From contig NZ_JAIOAA010000005.1 of NCBI RefSeq assembly GCF_019890675.1, positions 310,001 to 374,000 of the forward strand: a stretch of DNA of 64,000 nucleotides, read 5' to 3'. The stretch comes from Micromonospora sp. PLK6-60. Its GTDB lineage: Bacteria; Actinomycetota; Actinomycetes; Mycobacteriales; Micromonosporaceae. Made by a program: the position numbers and the translations under genes. The notes beneath the pieces are model-generated. The model was not told the DNA's origin and ran no database searches. It saw nothing but the letters and a program-made list of their open reading frames with translations. Shown here one piece after another: positions 38,337-46,994 of the stretch (position 1 is the first letter of the stretch; each line of letters begins with the position of its first letter).

Positions 38337-39206
38337 TCAGCTCGGACGGGCGCCGGTGAGCAGGACGGTGTCCGGAGTGCACCGGCCGCACGGGGTGAAG
38401 CCCAGCTCGACCGCCTCGGCGACCGGCAACGCCTCGTCGTCGCGGCCGAGCAGGTGCCGGCAGCCCGCGAGGTGGTAGCGGGGACGGCCGTCGACCACCC
38501 GCACCTCGTCGACCAGCCCGGCCACCAGGGCGGCCCGCTCGGGGGTGACCGGCTCGGGCGGGGGCTCGTCGTCCGGGTCGGCCGGGGTCGGCGCGCGGCC
38601 CGTCGCCGACGCGCCGGCGGCGGCCGTACCGCCGGCCGGGTCCGTCCCCGGCTGATCGGCCCAGGGATTCGGACCGGCCGCGCCGGCCGGGGTCACCCGA
38701 GGACCGGTCGCGGCGTACGGATTCGCGCCGCCGGCGTACGGATTTTCCGCGCCGGCGTACGGCTCGTCGTCGTAGAAATCGTCGGCGAACGGGGCGTCAG
38801 CGTAGCGGCGACCGGCCGCCGGGCGGGGATCCGCGGCCGGCGGGTCACCGGCGGGCGGATCGAGGAAGGGGTCCGGTGCGGCCCGGAACGGATCGTCGGG
38901 ATCGCCCCCGGCCGCCGACGGTCCGGGTGGTTGCCGCCACCCGGGCTCGTCGGTGCCGACCGTCGGGGGAACGTGCTGCACGGGGATGTCCCGCCGGGGC
39001 CCGGTCGGCGCGGCGCGACGAAACGGACCGGAGCGGCCCGCCGCCGAGCGGGCGGCGACCGCCTGGCGGGCGCCCACCACCAACGCGACGGCGGCCAGCA
39101 GGCTGGCCGCGATCGAGACGACCAGCAGCGTGCTGGAGCCACCGGCCAGGCCGAGGACGAGGAATCCGACGGCGACGAGGATGAGCAGCAGGCTTGCGAC
39201 TATCAC
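38337..39206 (-). CDS. Membrane protein with C-terminal Cys-rich Ada-like motif
   Basis: A 289-aa protein: two N-terminal membrane helices (IVASLLLILVAVGFLVLGLA, then LLVVSIAASLLAAVALVVGA), a long disordered Pro/Asp-rich linker with NPYAG-type repeats, and a C-terminal part YHLAGCRHLL..FTPCGRCTPD. The three Cys and His spacing resembles the small metal-binding module of Ada. The cytoplasmic tail may bind zinc. GTG at 39206 follows GGGGGTGAG. Function unknown. Confidence 0.75.
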   Translation of the reverse strand: MIVASLLLILVAVGFLVLGLAGGSSTLLVVSIAASLLAAVALVVGARQAVAARSAAGRSGPFRRAAPTGPRRDIPVQHVPPTVGTDEPGWRQPPGPSAAGGDPDDPFRAAPDPFLDPPAGDPPAADPRPAAGRRYADAPFADDFYDDEPYAGAENPYAGGANPYAATGPRVTPAGAAGPNPWADQPGTDPAGGTAAAGASATGRAPTPADPDDEPPPEPVTPERAALVAGLVDEVRVVDGRPRYHLAGCRHLLGRDDEALPVAEAVELGFTPCGRCTPDTVLLTGARPS

Positions 39207-39281
39207 GGCTCACCCCCGCCGCGTCGTGTTGTCTGGCACGGTCGGCGGCCGTCGCTGTCGCGACGACCGCCGACGGGTGGA

Positions 39282-40103
39282 TCAGCGGCCCGATTCGAGG
39301 GCGCCGCCGGAGCGGCCGCCGCCGTACGAGCCGGCGAGACCGGCTGCGGCGAGACCGTTGGTGCCGCCGGAGCGGTTGCCGCCCTCCACGCCACGGGTCA
39401 TCTCGGCCTCCAGGCCCTGCCCCCGGCCGTCGAGGTCGCGCAGCTGGCTCTCCAGGTAGGCCTTGAGGCGGGTGCGGTACTCGCGCTCGAACTGCTTGAG
39501 CTCCTCGATGTGCTTCTGCAGCGCGGTGCGCTTGGCGTCCAGGCCGCCCATGGCCTCCTGGTGCCGCTGGCGGGCGTCCCGCTCCAGGGCGTCGGCCTTG
39601 GCCCGCGCCTCGCGGGTGACCTCCTCGGCCTTGGTGCGGGCCTCGGACAGCAGCTGGTCGGCCTCGCGACGGGCGTCGGAGACGTGGTCGTCGGCGGTCC
39701 GCTGGGCCATCATCAGCACCCGCAGTGCCTGCTGCTCGCCGTCGGCACCGGTGGGCACCCCCACGCCCGGGCCGCCGGTGGAGCGGACCTGCTCCAGCTC
39801 GGCCTGCATCGCACGGGCCGCCTGCTCGGCCGCCGCCTTGTCACGCTGGACCCGGTCGAGCTGGGCCTTCACGTCGTTGAGCTCGGCCGCGAGTCGGGCG
39901 TCGCCACCGGGGCCGGCGGGCGCACCGCCACGGCCACCGCGCTCCACCTGGGCACGCAGCTCGTTGTTCTCCTCGATCAGACGGGCGAGCTCGCGCTCGA
40001 CCTCGTCCAGGAAGGCGTCGACCTCCTCCTCGTCGTACCCCCGCTTACCGATCGGCGGTTTCTTGAAGGCGACGTTGTGTACGTCGGCCGGGGTCAGCGG
40101 CAT
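39282..40103 (-). CDS. DivIVA-type polar growth protein (Wag31-like)
   Basis: A 273-aa cytoskeletal scaffold that marks curved membranes and drives polar growth. The DivIVA N-domain is [20 protein letters not shown] and [20 protein letters not shown] coiled coil covers about residues 65-225, ending in [21 protein letters not shown], with a Gly-rich tail. ATG at 40103 follows GAGGAG. It is next to yggT and sepF, as in other actinobacteria. Confidence 0.94.
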   Translation of the reverse strand: MPLTPADVHNVAFKKPPIGKRGYDEEEVDAFLDEVERELARLIEENNELRAQVERGGRGGAPAGPGGDARLAAELNDVKAQLDRVQRDKAAAEQAARAMQAELEQVRSTGGPGVGVPTGADGEQQALRVLMMAQRTADDHVSDARREADQLLSEARTKAEEVTREARAKADALERDARQRHQEAMGGLDAKRTALQKHIEELKQFEREYRTRLKAYLESQLRDLDGRGQGLEAEMTRGVEGGNRSGGTNGLAAAGLAGSYGGGRSGGALESGR

Positions 40104-40156
40104 CGAAACTCCTCGGGTCAGTTGCGGCCGCGCAGTGGGCTGTCCCACCGGGTCGT

Positions 40157-40456
40157 TCACCGGAGGATCAGCCCCTTCAACACGAACTCCATCAGCACGA
40201 ACAGGATAACCAGGAGCACAAGGGAGGCCAGGTCGATGCTCACGGTACCAATTCGCAATGGAGGGATCACTCGCCTCAACGCCTTGAGAGGCGGATCAGT
40301 GACGCTCCACACGGATTCAAGTCCGGCGGCCGCTCCCCGGCCCGGCTGCCAGCGGCGACCGTACTGGAGCACGGCGCTGAGGACAAATCGGGACAAAAGC
40401 AGGAGCAGGAACACGTACAGGATCAGGTAGAGAACCTGTAGCAGGATCGACAACAC
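40157..40456 (-). CDS. YggT family membrane protein
   Basis: A 99-aa protein with two hydrophobic regions ([20 protein letters not shown] and [18 protein letters not shown]) and [17 protein letters not shown], the family motif. Found between sepF and DivIVA in most actinobacteria; a role in division or osmotic stress is suggested by location. GTG at 40456. Confidence 0.92.
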   Translation of the reverse strand: MLSILLQVLYLILYVFLLLLLSRFVLSAVLQYGRRWQPGRGAAAGLESVWSVTDPPLKALRRVIPPLRIGTVSIDLASLVLLVILFVLMEFVLKGLILR

Positions 40457-40475
40457 GGCAGGCGACGTCCCTCGG

Positions 40476-41183
40476 CTAGCTCAGGCTGAAAAAGCCGCCC
40501 TCAGCGATCTTGGCCTTGTCCTCCGCGGTGACCTGGACATTGGCCGGTGAGAGCAGGAACACCCGGTTGGTCACGCGCTCGATCGTACCCCGCAGCCCGA
40601 ACGCCAGCCCGGCGGCGAAGTCCACCAGACGGCGGGCGTCCGCCTCGTCCATCTCGGTGAGGTTGATGATCACCGGAACGCCGTCCCGGAAGTGCTCGCC
40701 GATGGTCCGCGCCTCGCGGTAGGTGGTCGGGTGCAGCGTGGTGATCTGGTAGCGCTGCTCCTCCTCCACCGGGACGACCCGCTCCCGCGGCTGCGCCTGC
40801 GGCGCGAGGGCGAGGTTGTCCCGGGTGTGGTAGGTCAGCGCCCCCGAGGTCTCCCCGGCCCCGGACCGGGTGATCGACCGCACGCTGGACCGCTCGACGC
40901 GCTCCACCCGCTCCGGGCGGTCGTCGTCGCCCCGGTCGCCGTCCAGGCCACGGCCGGTGGACCGCTCCCCGAGCCGGCCGCGCTCGCCCAGCCGCGGTCG
41001 CGGCGCCGGCGGCTCCTCGGACTCCTCGTCCTCGTCGTCGGCGAAATCCTCGGCGTACCGGCTGCTCGACCGGTACCGCGACTCGCGGTAGCCACCCTTG
41101 TCGTAGCCGCCGTCGTCGTAGCCCCGCTCGTCGTCCTCCTCGACGAGCCCGAGCCAGACCCCCGCCTTGCGCAGTGCACCCAT
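40476..41183 (-). CDS. sepF: Cell division protein SepF
   Basis: A 235-aa membrane-binding FtsZ partner. The N-terminal amphipathic helix is [19 protein letters not shown], followed by a charged, disordered linker with acidic and Arg-rich patches, and the C-terminal SepF domain (about residues 145-235: [42 protein letters not shown]). It anchors FtsZ at the septum where FtsA is missing. ATG at 41183. An AT-rich imperfect inverted repeat lies 160 bp upstream (41342-41361). Confidence 0.94.
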   Translation of the reverse strand: MGALRKAGVWLGLVEEDDERGYDDGGYDKGGYRESRYRSSSRYAEDFADDEDEESEEPPAPRPRLGERGRLGERSTGRGLDGDRGDDDRPERVERVERSSVRSITRSGAGETSGALTYHTRDNLALAPQAQPRERVVPVEEEQRYQITTLHPTTYREARTIGEHFRDGVPVIINLTEMDEADARRLVDFAAGLAFGLRGTIERVTNRVFLLSPANVQVTAEDKAKIAEGGFFSLS

Positions 41184-41380
41184 CCCGCGCCCTTCCGTCC
41201 GCCGTGCGGCACGCACCCCCGTGCCGTGTCGCTTGATCACGAGTGGACAACGATGATGCCCACCGGATCGGATCGGCAATCCCCTGGCGGCCGGTTCGCG
41301 TTCCGCCCGCCACGCCCCCCGAACAACGGGGAAGCCGATCCAAAACAACACTGATGTAATTTGCTTCTCTCGCGGTCAGG

Positions 41381-42124
41381 CTACCGCAGCGTGGGGCGCA
41401 TTCCGAGCAACGCGCTGCCGACGCGGACATGTGTCGCGCCGAACCGGATGGCGATTTCCAGATCCGCGCTCATTCCGGCGGAGAGCGCCGTGGCGCCCGG
41501 ATGGTCCCGGCGGACCGCCGCGGCCACCTCGGCCAGCCGGGCGAAGGCCCGCTCCGGCTCCCAGCCCAGCGGCGCCACCGCCATCAGACCGGCGAAGCGC
41601 ACCCCCGGCGACCCGGCCAGCGCCCCGGTGACCGCGCCGAGCCCACGATCCGGGTCGGCCGAGTCCGGCACCGCCCCGCCGCGCGCCGGGTCGCCGTCGA
41701 TGCTGACCTGGGCCAGCACCTCCAGCGGCCGGTCCCGGGCCGCGGCGGCCCGGGCCAGCGCGCCGGCCAGCCGGACGCTGTCCACCGAGTGGACCACGTC
41801 GGCGTACCGGACCACGGAACGGCACTTGTTGCGCTGCAACTGGCCGATGAAGTGCCAGCGCGGCGCGACCCCGGCCGCGGCGACCTCGGCGGCCTTCGGC
41901 GCCGCCTCCTGGTCGCGGTTCTCCCCCACGTCGGTGACCCCGAGCCCGGCCAGCGCGACCACGTCGCCCGCCGGGTAGGTCTTGGTGACCGCGATCATGG
42001 TGACCGCCGACCGGTCCCGGCCCGCCGCCAGGCAGGCGTCCGCGATCCGGGACCGGACCTGGCCCAGGGCGGCCGCGAGCTCGGCCCGTCGGTCCGGCCG
42101 CACCGTGGCGTCGTACTGCGTCAT
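41381..42124 (-). CDS. YggS family PLP-binding protein
   Basis: A 247-aa PLP-homeostasis protein of the alanine racemase fold but without racemase activity. PLP lysine in IAVTKTYPAG (about residue 48), then GENRDQEAAPKA and HFIGQLQRNK. C-terminal FGATHVRVGSALLG. It starts 9 nt after the ftsZ stop. The usual gene between ftsZ and yggS, a PgeF/YfiH laccase-domain protein, is missing here. Confidence 0.94.
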   Translation of the reverse strand: MTQYDATVRPDRRAELAAALGQVRSRIADACLAAGRDRSAVTMIAVTKTYPAGDVVALAGLGVTDVGENRDQEAAPKAAEVAAAGVAPRWHFIGQLQRNKCRSVVRYADVVHSVDSVRLAGALARAAAARDRPLEVLAQVSIDGDPARGGAVPDSADPDRGLGAVTGALAGSPGVRFAGLMAVAPLGWEPERAFARLAEVAAAVRRDHPGATALSAGMSADLEIAIRFGATHVRVGSALLGMRPTLR

Positions 42125-42133
42125 CGGTACGGC

Positions 42134-43249
42134 TCAGGACCCGTTCTTGAGGAAGTCCGGCACGTCGACGTCGTCGAAGAGCACCCGACGCGGCGACTGG
42201 GCCGGCGCCGGCATCGGCGTCGGCGACGCCACCGGGGTGCTCGGCTGGGCCGGCTGGTTCTGGTTGGTCTTGCGGGCCGGCTCCGCCGCCTTGTACGCGG
42301 GCGTGCCGCCGTCGAAGCCCGCCGCGATCACGGTCACCCGCACCTCGTCGCCGAGCGCGTCGTCGATCACCGCACCGAAGATGATGTTGGCGTCCGGGTG
42401 GGCCGCGTCGGTGACCAGCTGGGCGGCGTCGTTGATCTCGAACAGGCCCAGGTCGGAACCGCCGGCGATGGAGAGCAGCACGCCCCGCGCGCCGTCCATG
42501 CTCTGCTCCAGCAGCGGGCTGGAGATGGCCGCCTCGGCCGCCTCGACGGCCCGGTTCTCGCCCCGGGCGCTGCCGATGCCCATCAGCGCGCTGCCGGCGC
42601 CGCTCATCACGCTCTTGACGTCGGCGAAGTCCAGGTTGATCAGGCCCGGCGTGGTGATCAGGTCGGTGATGCCCTGGACACCGGAGAGGAGCACCTGGTC
42701 CGCGGTGCGGAAGGCGTCCATCATGCTGATGTTGCGGTCGCCGAGCGCGAGCAGCCGGTCGTTCGGGATGACGATCAGCGTGTCGCACTGGTTGCGCAGC
42801 TCGTCGATGCCCGACTCGGCCTGCACCTGGCGGCGCTTGCCCTCGAAGGAGAACGGCCGGGTCACCACGCCGATGGTCAGCGCGCCCAGCTTGCGGGCGA
42901 TGTTGGCCACCACGGGCGCGCCGCCGGTGCCGGTGCCACCGCCCTCGCCGCAGGTCACGAAGACCATGTCGGCGCCCTTGAGCACCTCCTCGATCTCGTC
43001 GCGGTGGTCCTCGGCGGCGTTCTTGCCGACGTCGGGGTTGGCGCCCGCGCCGAGCCCGCGGGTCAGCTCCCGGCCGACGTCGAGCTTGACGTCGGCGTCG
43101 CTCATCAGCAGCGCCTGCGCGTCGGTGTTGATCGCGATGAACTCGACGCCCTTGAGCCCAACCTCGATCATCCGGTTGACGGCGTTGACGCCGCCGCCAC
43201 CGATGCCGACGACCTTGATGACCGCCAGGTAGTTGTGCGGAGGTGTCAT
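42134..43249 (-). CDS. ftsZ: Cell division protein FtsZ
   Basis: A 371-aa tubulin-like GTPase that builds the division ring. [13 protein letters not shown] is the tubulin signature (about residues 101-113), NTDAQAL and [14 protein letters not shown] are further motifs, and the C-terminal peptide [10 protein letters not shown] recruits SepF and other partners. ATG at 43249 lies 107 nt downstream of a clear promoter. The separate promoter lets FtsZ be made independently of the upstream mur genes. Confidence 0.97.
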   Translation of the reverse strand: MTPPHNYLAVIKVVGIGGGGVNAVNRMIEVGLKGVEFIAINTDAQALLMSDADVKLDVGRELTRGLGAGANPDVGKNAAEDHRDEIEEVLKGADMVFVTCGEGGGTGTGGAPVVANIARKLGALTIGVVTRPFSFEGKRRQVQAESGIDELRNQCDTLIVIPNDRLLALGDRNISMMDAFRTADQVLLSGVQGITDLITTPGLINLDFADVKSVMSGAGSALMGIGSARGENRAVEAAEAAISSPLLEQSMDGARGVLLSIAGGSDLGLFEINDAAQLVTDAAHPDANIIFGAVIDDALGDEVRVTVIAAGFDGGTPAYKAAEPARKTNQNQPAQPSTPVASPTPMPAPAQSPRRVLFDDVDVPDFLKNGS

Positions 43250-43355
43250 CTCCGGTCCTTTCCGTCGAGATTGGCGTGGGCCGACCGGGTACGGCTTGGC
43301 CAGACCGGCGGCCGACCCGACAGTCCCCAGTGGAGGATCGGGGGTGAACCCTAAC

Positions 43356-43384
43356 CCTCTACTAGAGGCTTACAGTTATGTCAA
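43356..43384 (-). promoter_or_regulatory. ftsZ promoter with palindrome at -10
   Basis: The minus strand has TTGACA (43384-43379), a 17-bp spacer and TAGAGG (43361-43356). CCTCTA-C-TAGAGG on the plus strand (43356-43368) is an inverted repeat overlapping the -10, a possible site for a regulator. It drives the ftsZ leader of about 100 nt. Confidence 0.8.
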
Positions 43385-43461
43385 CCACTGATCCTCTTCG
43401 GGGCAACGTAAGCGCACCCACGCCGAGAGCCAAGGACCCGCCCGGCGTGTCGCCGCCCTGA

Positions 43462-43482
43462 GCGGGACGGTTCACGTCCCGC
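43462..43482 (-). terminator. Hairpin after ftsQ
   Basis: GCGGGACG (43462-43469) pairs with CGTCCCGC (43475-43482) with a 5-nt loop, 44 bp beyond the ftsQ stop and before the ftsZ promoter. It may end the long dcw transcript. Confidence 0.5.
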
Positions 43483-43526
43483 CCCCCGCCGACCCGGACC
43501 ACGGGCCGGTCGCGGTGACCGCCCGA

Positions 43527-44381
43527 TCACTTGAAGGTCACCACGTCCGGCGCGCTGACGTCGATGGTGTCGACTTCCCGACCCAGCAGCGCGGCGGCCA
43601 CCCGCGCCTTGTCGGTCCCCCGGCTGGCGTCGCCCCAGAACACCGTCCGGTCACCGGCCAGGCGCAGGCTGATCCGGGCCAGCCCGTCCACGTCGACCTC
43701 GCGCAGCACGGCGCGCAGCGGCGACGTCACCGCGGCGAGCACCGCCAGCCCGGCCCTGGTGTCCGGGTCGTCCGGGCCGGGCCGGGCCACCCGCAGCAGC
43801 GGCAGGTCGGGCGGCTGCTCGTCGGCGGTCCGGAAGACCACCCCGCTGCCGTCGACCACCGCGTACCGATCCCCCTGCGGCACCGCCGCCACCGGCCGGC
43901 GCTCCACCACCCGGATCACCAGCCCGTCCGGCCAGTCCCGGCGCACCGTCGCCCGCTCCACCGGCGCCAGGGCACCGATCCGCCGGGCCGTGGCGGCCAG
44001 GTCCACCCGGGCCAGCGGCTGGTCGTCCGGCACCCCGGCCGCCTCCCGCACCTCGACCGGGGTGACCAGCTTCGCCCCCTCCACCCGGACCCGCTGCACC
44101 CCGAACAGCCCGGTGCCGAGCAGGGTCCAGGCGACCAACCCGGCCAGGGCCAGCACCCCGGCGGCGACCGCCCAGGGCAACGCGGCCCGCATCCGGCGCT
44201 GCCGGGCCCGGGCCATGAACCGCCGGGTGGACGGCGGCACCGCGTCCGTACCGGCCCGGATCAGCTGCCAACGCCGCACCGGTGCGCCCGACCCGGGCGT
44301 ACCTGGGCGAGCCGGCCGCCCGCGCCGGGGGCCGCCGGAGTCGCCGCCGGCGCTCCGGCCGCGCGCCGGCCCCGGGCTCAT
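43527..44381 (-). CDS. ftsQ: Cell division protein FtsQ
   Basis: A 284-aa bitopic protein of the FtsQBL complex. A long Arg/Pro-rich cytoplasmic N-terminus (about 70 residues) leads to one membrane helix (ALPWAVAAGVLALAGLVAWTLL), then the POTRA domain (GTGLFGVQRVRVEGAKLVTPVEV) and the FtsQ beta-domain. ATG at 44381 overlaps murC (ATGA). Confidence 0.93.
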   Translation of the reverse strand: MSPGPARGRSAGGDSGGPRRGRPARPGTPGSGAPVRRWQLIRAGTDAVPPSTRRFMARARQRRMRAALPWAVAAGVLALAGLVAWTLLGTGLFGVQRVRVEGAKLVTPVEVREAAGVPDDQPLARVDLAATARRIGALAPVERATVRRDWPDGLVIRVVERRPVAAVPQGDRYAVVDGSGVVFRTADEQPPDLPLLRVARPGPDDPDTRAGLAVLAAVTSPLRAVLREVDVDGLARISLRLAGDRTVFWGDASRGTDKARVAAALLGREVDTIDVSAPDVVTFK

Positions 44382-45859
44382 CCGGCCGGGGTGGCCGGGT
44401 CCGCCGCGACCGCGCCCAGCGTGGCCGTGCCGGCGCCCTCGGCCCGGGCGGCCAGCGCGTCGAGCAACTGGTCCCCCATCAGCGAGATGGGCGGCGCGCC
44501 CATGGTGACCACCACGTCGCCGGCCCGCGCCCGGCGCGCCACCTCGACCGGCGCGTCGTCCCACGAGTCGACGAAGACCTTGCGGTCGGCGGGCAGCGGC
44601 ACCTCCGCGATCAGGGCCACCGAGCCCTCGCCCGGCCCGCGCAGCTCACCGGGGCCGAAGACCTCCAGCAGCACCACCTCGTCGGCGATGCCCAGGGCGG
44701 CGGCGATCTCGGCCTGGTTGTCCCGGGTCCGGTAGAGCCGGTAGGGCTGGAACACCACGATCAGCCGGCCCTCCCCGGCCACCTCGCGCAACGTCTCCAG
44801 CGCCAGCCGCATCGAGGTCGGGTGGTAGGCGTACTCGTCGTAGACCAGCACACCGTCCGCGACGCCCTTGCGCTCGAAGCGCCGCCGCACCCCGGGGAAC
44901 GCGCCCAGCGCGGCCTCCGCCGCGGTCAGCGGCAGCCCGAGCAGGTACGCGGTGAGCACCGCCGAGGCGCTGTTGAGCCCCATGTGCCGGCCCGGGATGG
45001 GCAGCCGGATCTCGCCCAGCGACGTGCCGTCCACCTCGGCCAGGAAGCGCACGCCCCGGGCCGACGAGGCCATCTCGCTCATCCGCAGGTCGGCGTCGGG
45101 CGCCTCGCCGTACGTCCAGACCCGGCGCCCCTCGGACCGCAGCGTCTCGGCCAGCCGCCGCCCGCCCGGGTCGTCGGCGCAGGTGATGATGAAGCCCTCC
45201 GGGTCGGTGAGCCGGGCGAACTCGGCGAAGGTGGCCTCCAGGGTGGCCAGGTCGCCGTAGGTGTTGAGGTGGTCCGCCTCGACGTTCGTGATGATCGACA
45301 CGTACGGGCGGTAGATCAGGAACGACCGGTCGCTCTCGTCCGCCTCCACCACGAAGTATTCGCCGGTGCCGTGGTGGGCGCTGGAGGCGGCCTCGGAGAT
45401 CTCGCCACCGATCACGAAGGACGGGTCCACACCGGCCTGCTGGAGCACCATGGTCACCATCGAGGTGGTGGAGGTCTTGCCGTGCGTACCGGCCACCGCC
45501 ACCGTGCGCCGGCCGGTCATCGCCGCGGCGAGCGCCTCGGAGCGGTGCAGCACCAGCAGCCCGCGCCGGCGCGCCTCGACCATCTCCAGGTGGTCCTGCG
45601 GGATGGCCGTCGAATAGACCACCGTGTCCACGCCGTCGAGGTTGGACACCTCGTGGGTCATGTGGATGGTCCCGCCGAGGGCGCGCAGGCCGGCCAGCGA
45701 GGGCCACTCCCGCAGCTCGCTGCCGGAGACCGGCAGGCCCCGGGTGAGCAGGAGCCGGGCCAGGCCGGCCATGCCGACGCCGCCGACCCCGATCAGGTGG
45801 ATCCGGCCCAGGTCCTCCGCCGTACGGGTGCCGGCCGGGCTGAACTGCGCGGTGTTCAT
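44378..45859 (-). CDS. murC: UDP-N-acetylmuramate-L-alanine ligase
   Basis: A 493-aa Mur ligase that adds L-Ala to UDP-MurNAc. HLIGVGGVGMAGLARLLL (Rossmann domain), VAGTHGKTSTTSMV (P-loop, about residues 116-125), VEADESDRSF and YDEYAYHPTSM are as expected. ATG at 45859 is 28 nt after murG. Confidence 0.96.
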   Translation of the reverse strand: MNTAQFSPAGTRTAEDLGRIHLIGVGGVGMAGLARLLLTRGLPVSGSELREWPSLAGLRALGGTIHMTHEVSNLDGVDTVVYSTAIPQDHLEMVEARRRGLLVLHRSEALAAAMTGRRTVAVAGTHGKTSTTSMVTMVLQQAGVDPSFVIGGEISEAASSAHHGTGEYFVVEADESDRSFLIYRPYVSIITNVEADHLNTYGDLATLEATFAEFARLTDPEGFIITCADDPGGRRLAETLRSEGRRVWTYGEAPDADLRMSEMASSARGVRFLAEVDGTSLGEIRLPIPGRHMGLNSASAVLTAYLLGLPLTAAEAALGAFPGVRRRFERKGVADGVLVYDEYAYHPTSMRLALETLREVAGEGRLIVVFQPYRLYRTRDNQAEIAAALGIADEVVLLEVFGPGELRGPGEGSVALIAEVPLPADRKVFVDSWDDAPVEVARRARAGDVVVTMGAPPISLMGDQLLDALAARAEGAGTATLGAVAADPATPAG

Positions 45860-45887
45860 GCGGTGTGCCTTTCGGTCGCGGCATGCC

Positions 45888-46994
45888 TCATCGGGCCACC
45901 GCCTCGTAGACGTACCTCAGCAGCGCCTCGTCGCCGTCCCGGCGGCCGTACCCGGCGGCGGCGGCGCTCATCGCCGCGAGCCGCTGCGGGTCCCGCACCA
46001 GCGGGATCACCGTACGCTCCAGCCAGTCCGGGGTCAGCTCGCCGTCGTCGACGAGCAGCCCGCCGCCGGCCTCCACCACAGGCAGCGCGTTGCGCTTCTG
46101 CTCCTGGTTGCTGTGCGGGTACGGGACGTAGATCGTGGGCAGCCCGATCGCGGCCACCTCGGCGCAGGTCATCGCCCCGCCCCGGGCGAGCATCAGGTCG
46201 GCCGCCGCGTAGCCCAGCTCCATCTCGGACAGGTAGGGCAGGGTCACGTACGGCACCGGCAGGTCGGTGGGGATCGGCACCGGCTCGTTGCGCGCCCCGA
46301 TCACGTGCAGCACCTGCACGCCGTTGCGGGCCAGTTCCTTGGCCGCCCCGGAGACCGCCAGGTTGATCGAGCGGGCGCCCTGCGAGCCGCCGGCGACGAA
46401 GAGCACCGGCAGGTCCGGCCGGAGTCCGAAGTGGGCGCGGGCGGCATCGCGCAGCGCGGCCCGGTCGAGCGTGGCGATGCCCCGGCGCAGTGGCACCCCG
46501 ACCACCCGGGCCTCGCGCAGCGACTCGGCCTGGGCCGGCTGGTGCGGGAAACCCACCGCGACGTGCTTGGTGAACTTCATGCCCATCCGGTTCGCCACCC
46601 CCGGCGGCACGTTCACCTCGTGGATGACGATCGGCAGCTCGCGGCGCCAGGCGGCGAGGTAGCCGGGGACGGAGACGTACCCGCCGAAGCCGACCACCAC
46701 GTCGGCCTGTACCTCGTCGATCACCTTGCCCGCCGCGCGCGCCGCCTTCCACATCCGGTCCGGGGTGCGGACCAGGTTCATGTTGACCGAGCGGGGCAGC
46801 TGGTACGCGGGGATCTGGCGCAGGTCGTAGCCGTGCGGCGGGATCAGCTCGTTCTCCAGCCCGCGGGGTGTGCCCAGGCAGGTGATCCGGACGCCGGGGT
46901 CGTGTCGGCGCAGGCAGTCGGCGAAGGCCAGCAACGGGTAGATGTGGCCACCCGTGCCCCCTCCGCAGAGCACCACCGAACGCAGCGGACCCAT
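45888..46994 (-). CDS. murG: UDP-GlcNAc:lipid I N-acetylglucosaminyltransferase
   Basis: A 368-aa GT28 enzyme adding GlcNAc to lipid I to form lipid II at the inner face of the membrane. GGGTGGHIYPLLA near residue 10, VVGFGGYVSVPGYLA, FVAGGSQGARSIN and the donor-site YVPYPHSNQEQKRNA are all present. ATG at 46994 overlaps the ftsW stop by one nucleotide (TGATG). Confidence 0.96.
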   Translation of the reverse strand: MGPLRSVVLCGGGTGGHIYPLLAFADCLRRHDPGVRITCLGTPRGLENELIPPHGYDLRQIPAYQLPRSVNMNLVRTPDRMWKAARAAGKVIDEVQADVVVGFGGYVSVPGYLAAWRRELPIVIHEVNVPPGVANRMGMKFTKHVAVGFPHQPAQAESLREARVVGVPLRRGIATLDRAALRDAARAHFGLRPDLPVLFVAGGSQGARSINLAVSGAAKELARNGVQVLHVIGARNEPVPIPTDLPVPYVTLPYLSEMELGYAAADLMLARGGAMTCAEVAAIGLPTIYVPYPHSNQEQKRNALPVVEAGGGLLVDDGELTPDWLERTVIPLVRDPQRLAAMSAAAAGYGRRDGDEALLRYVYEAVAR

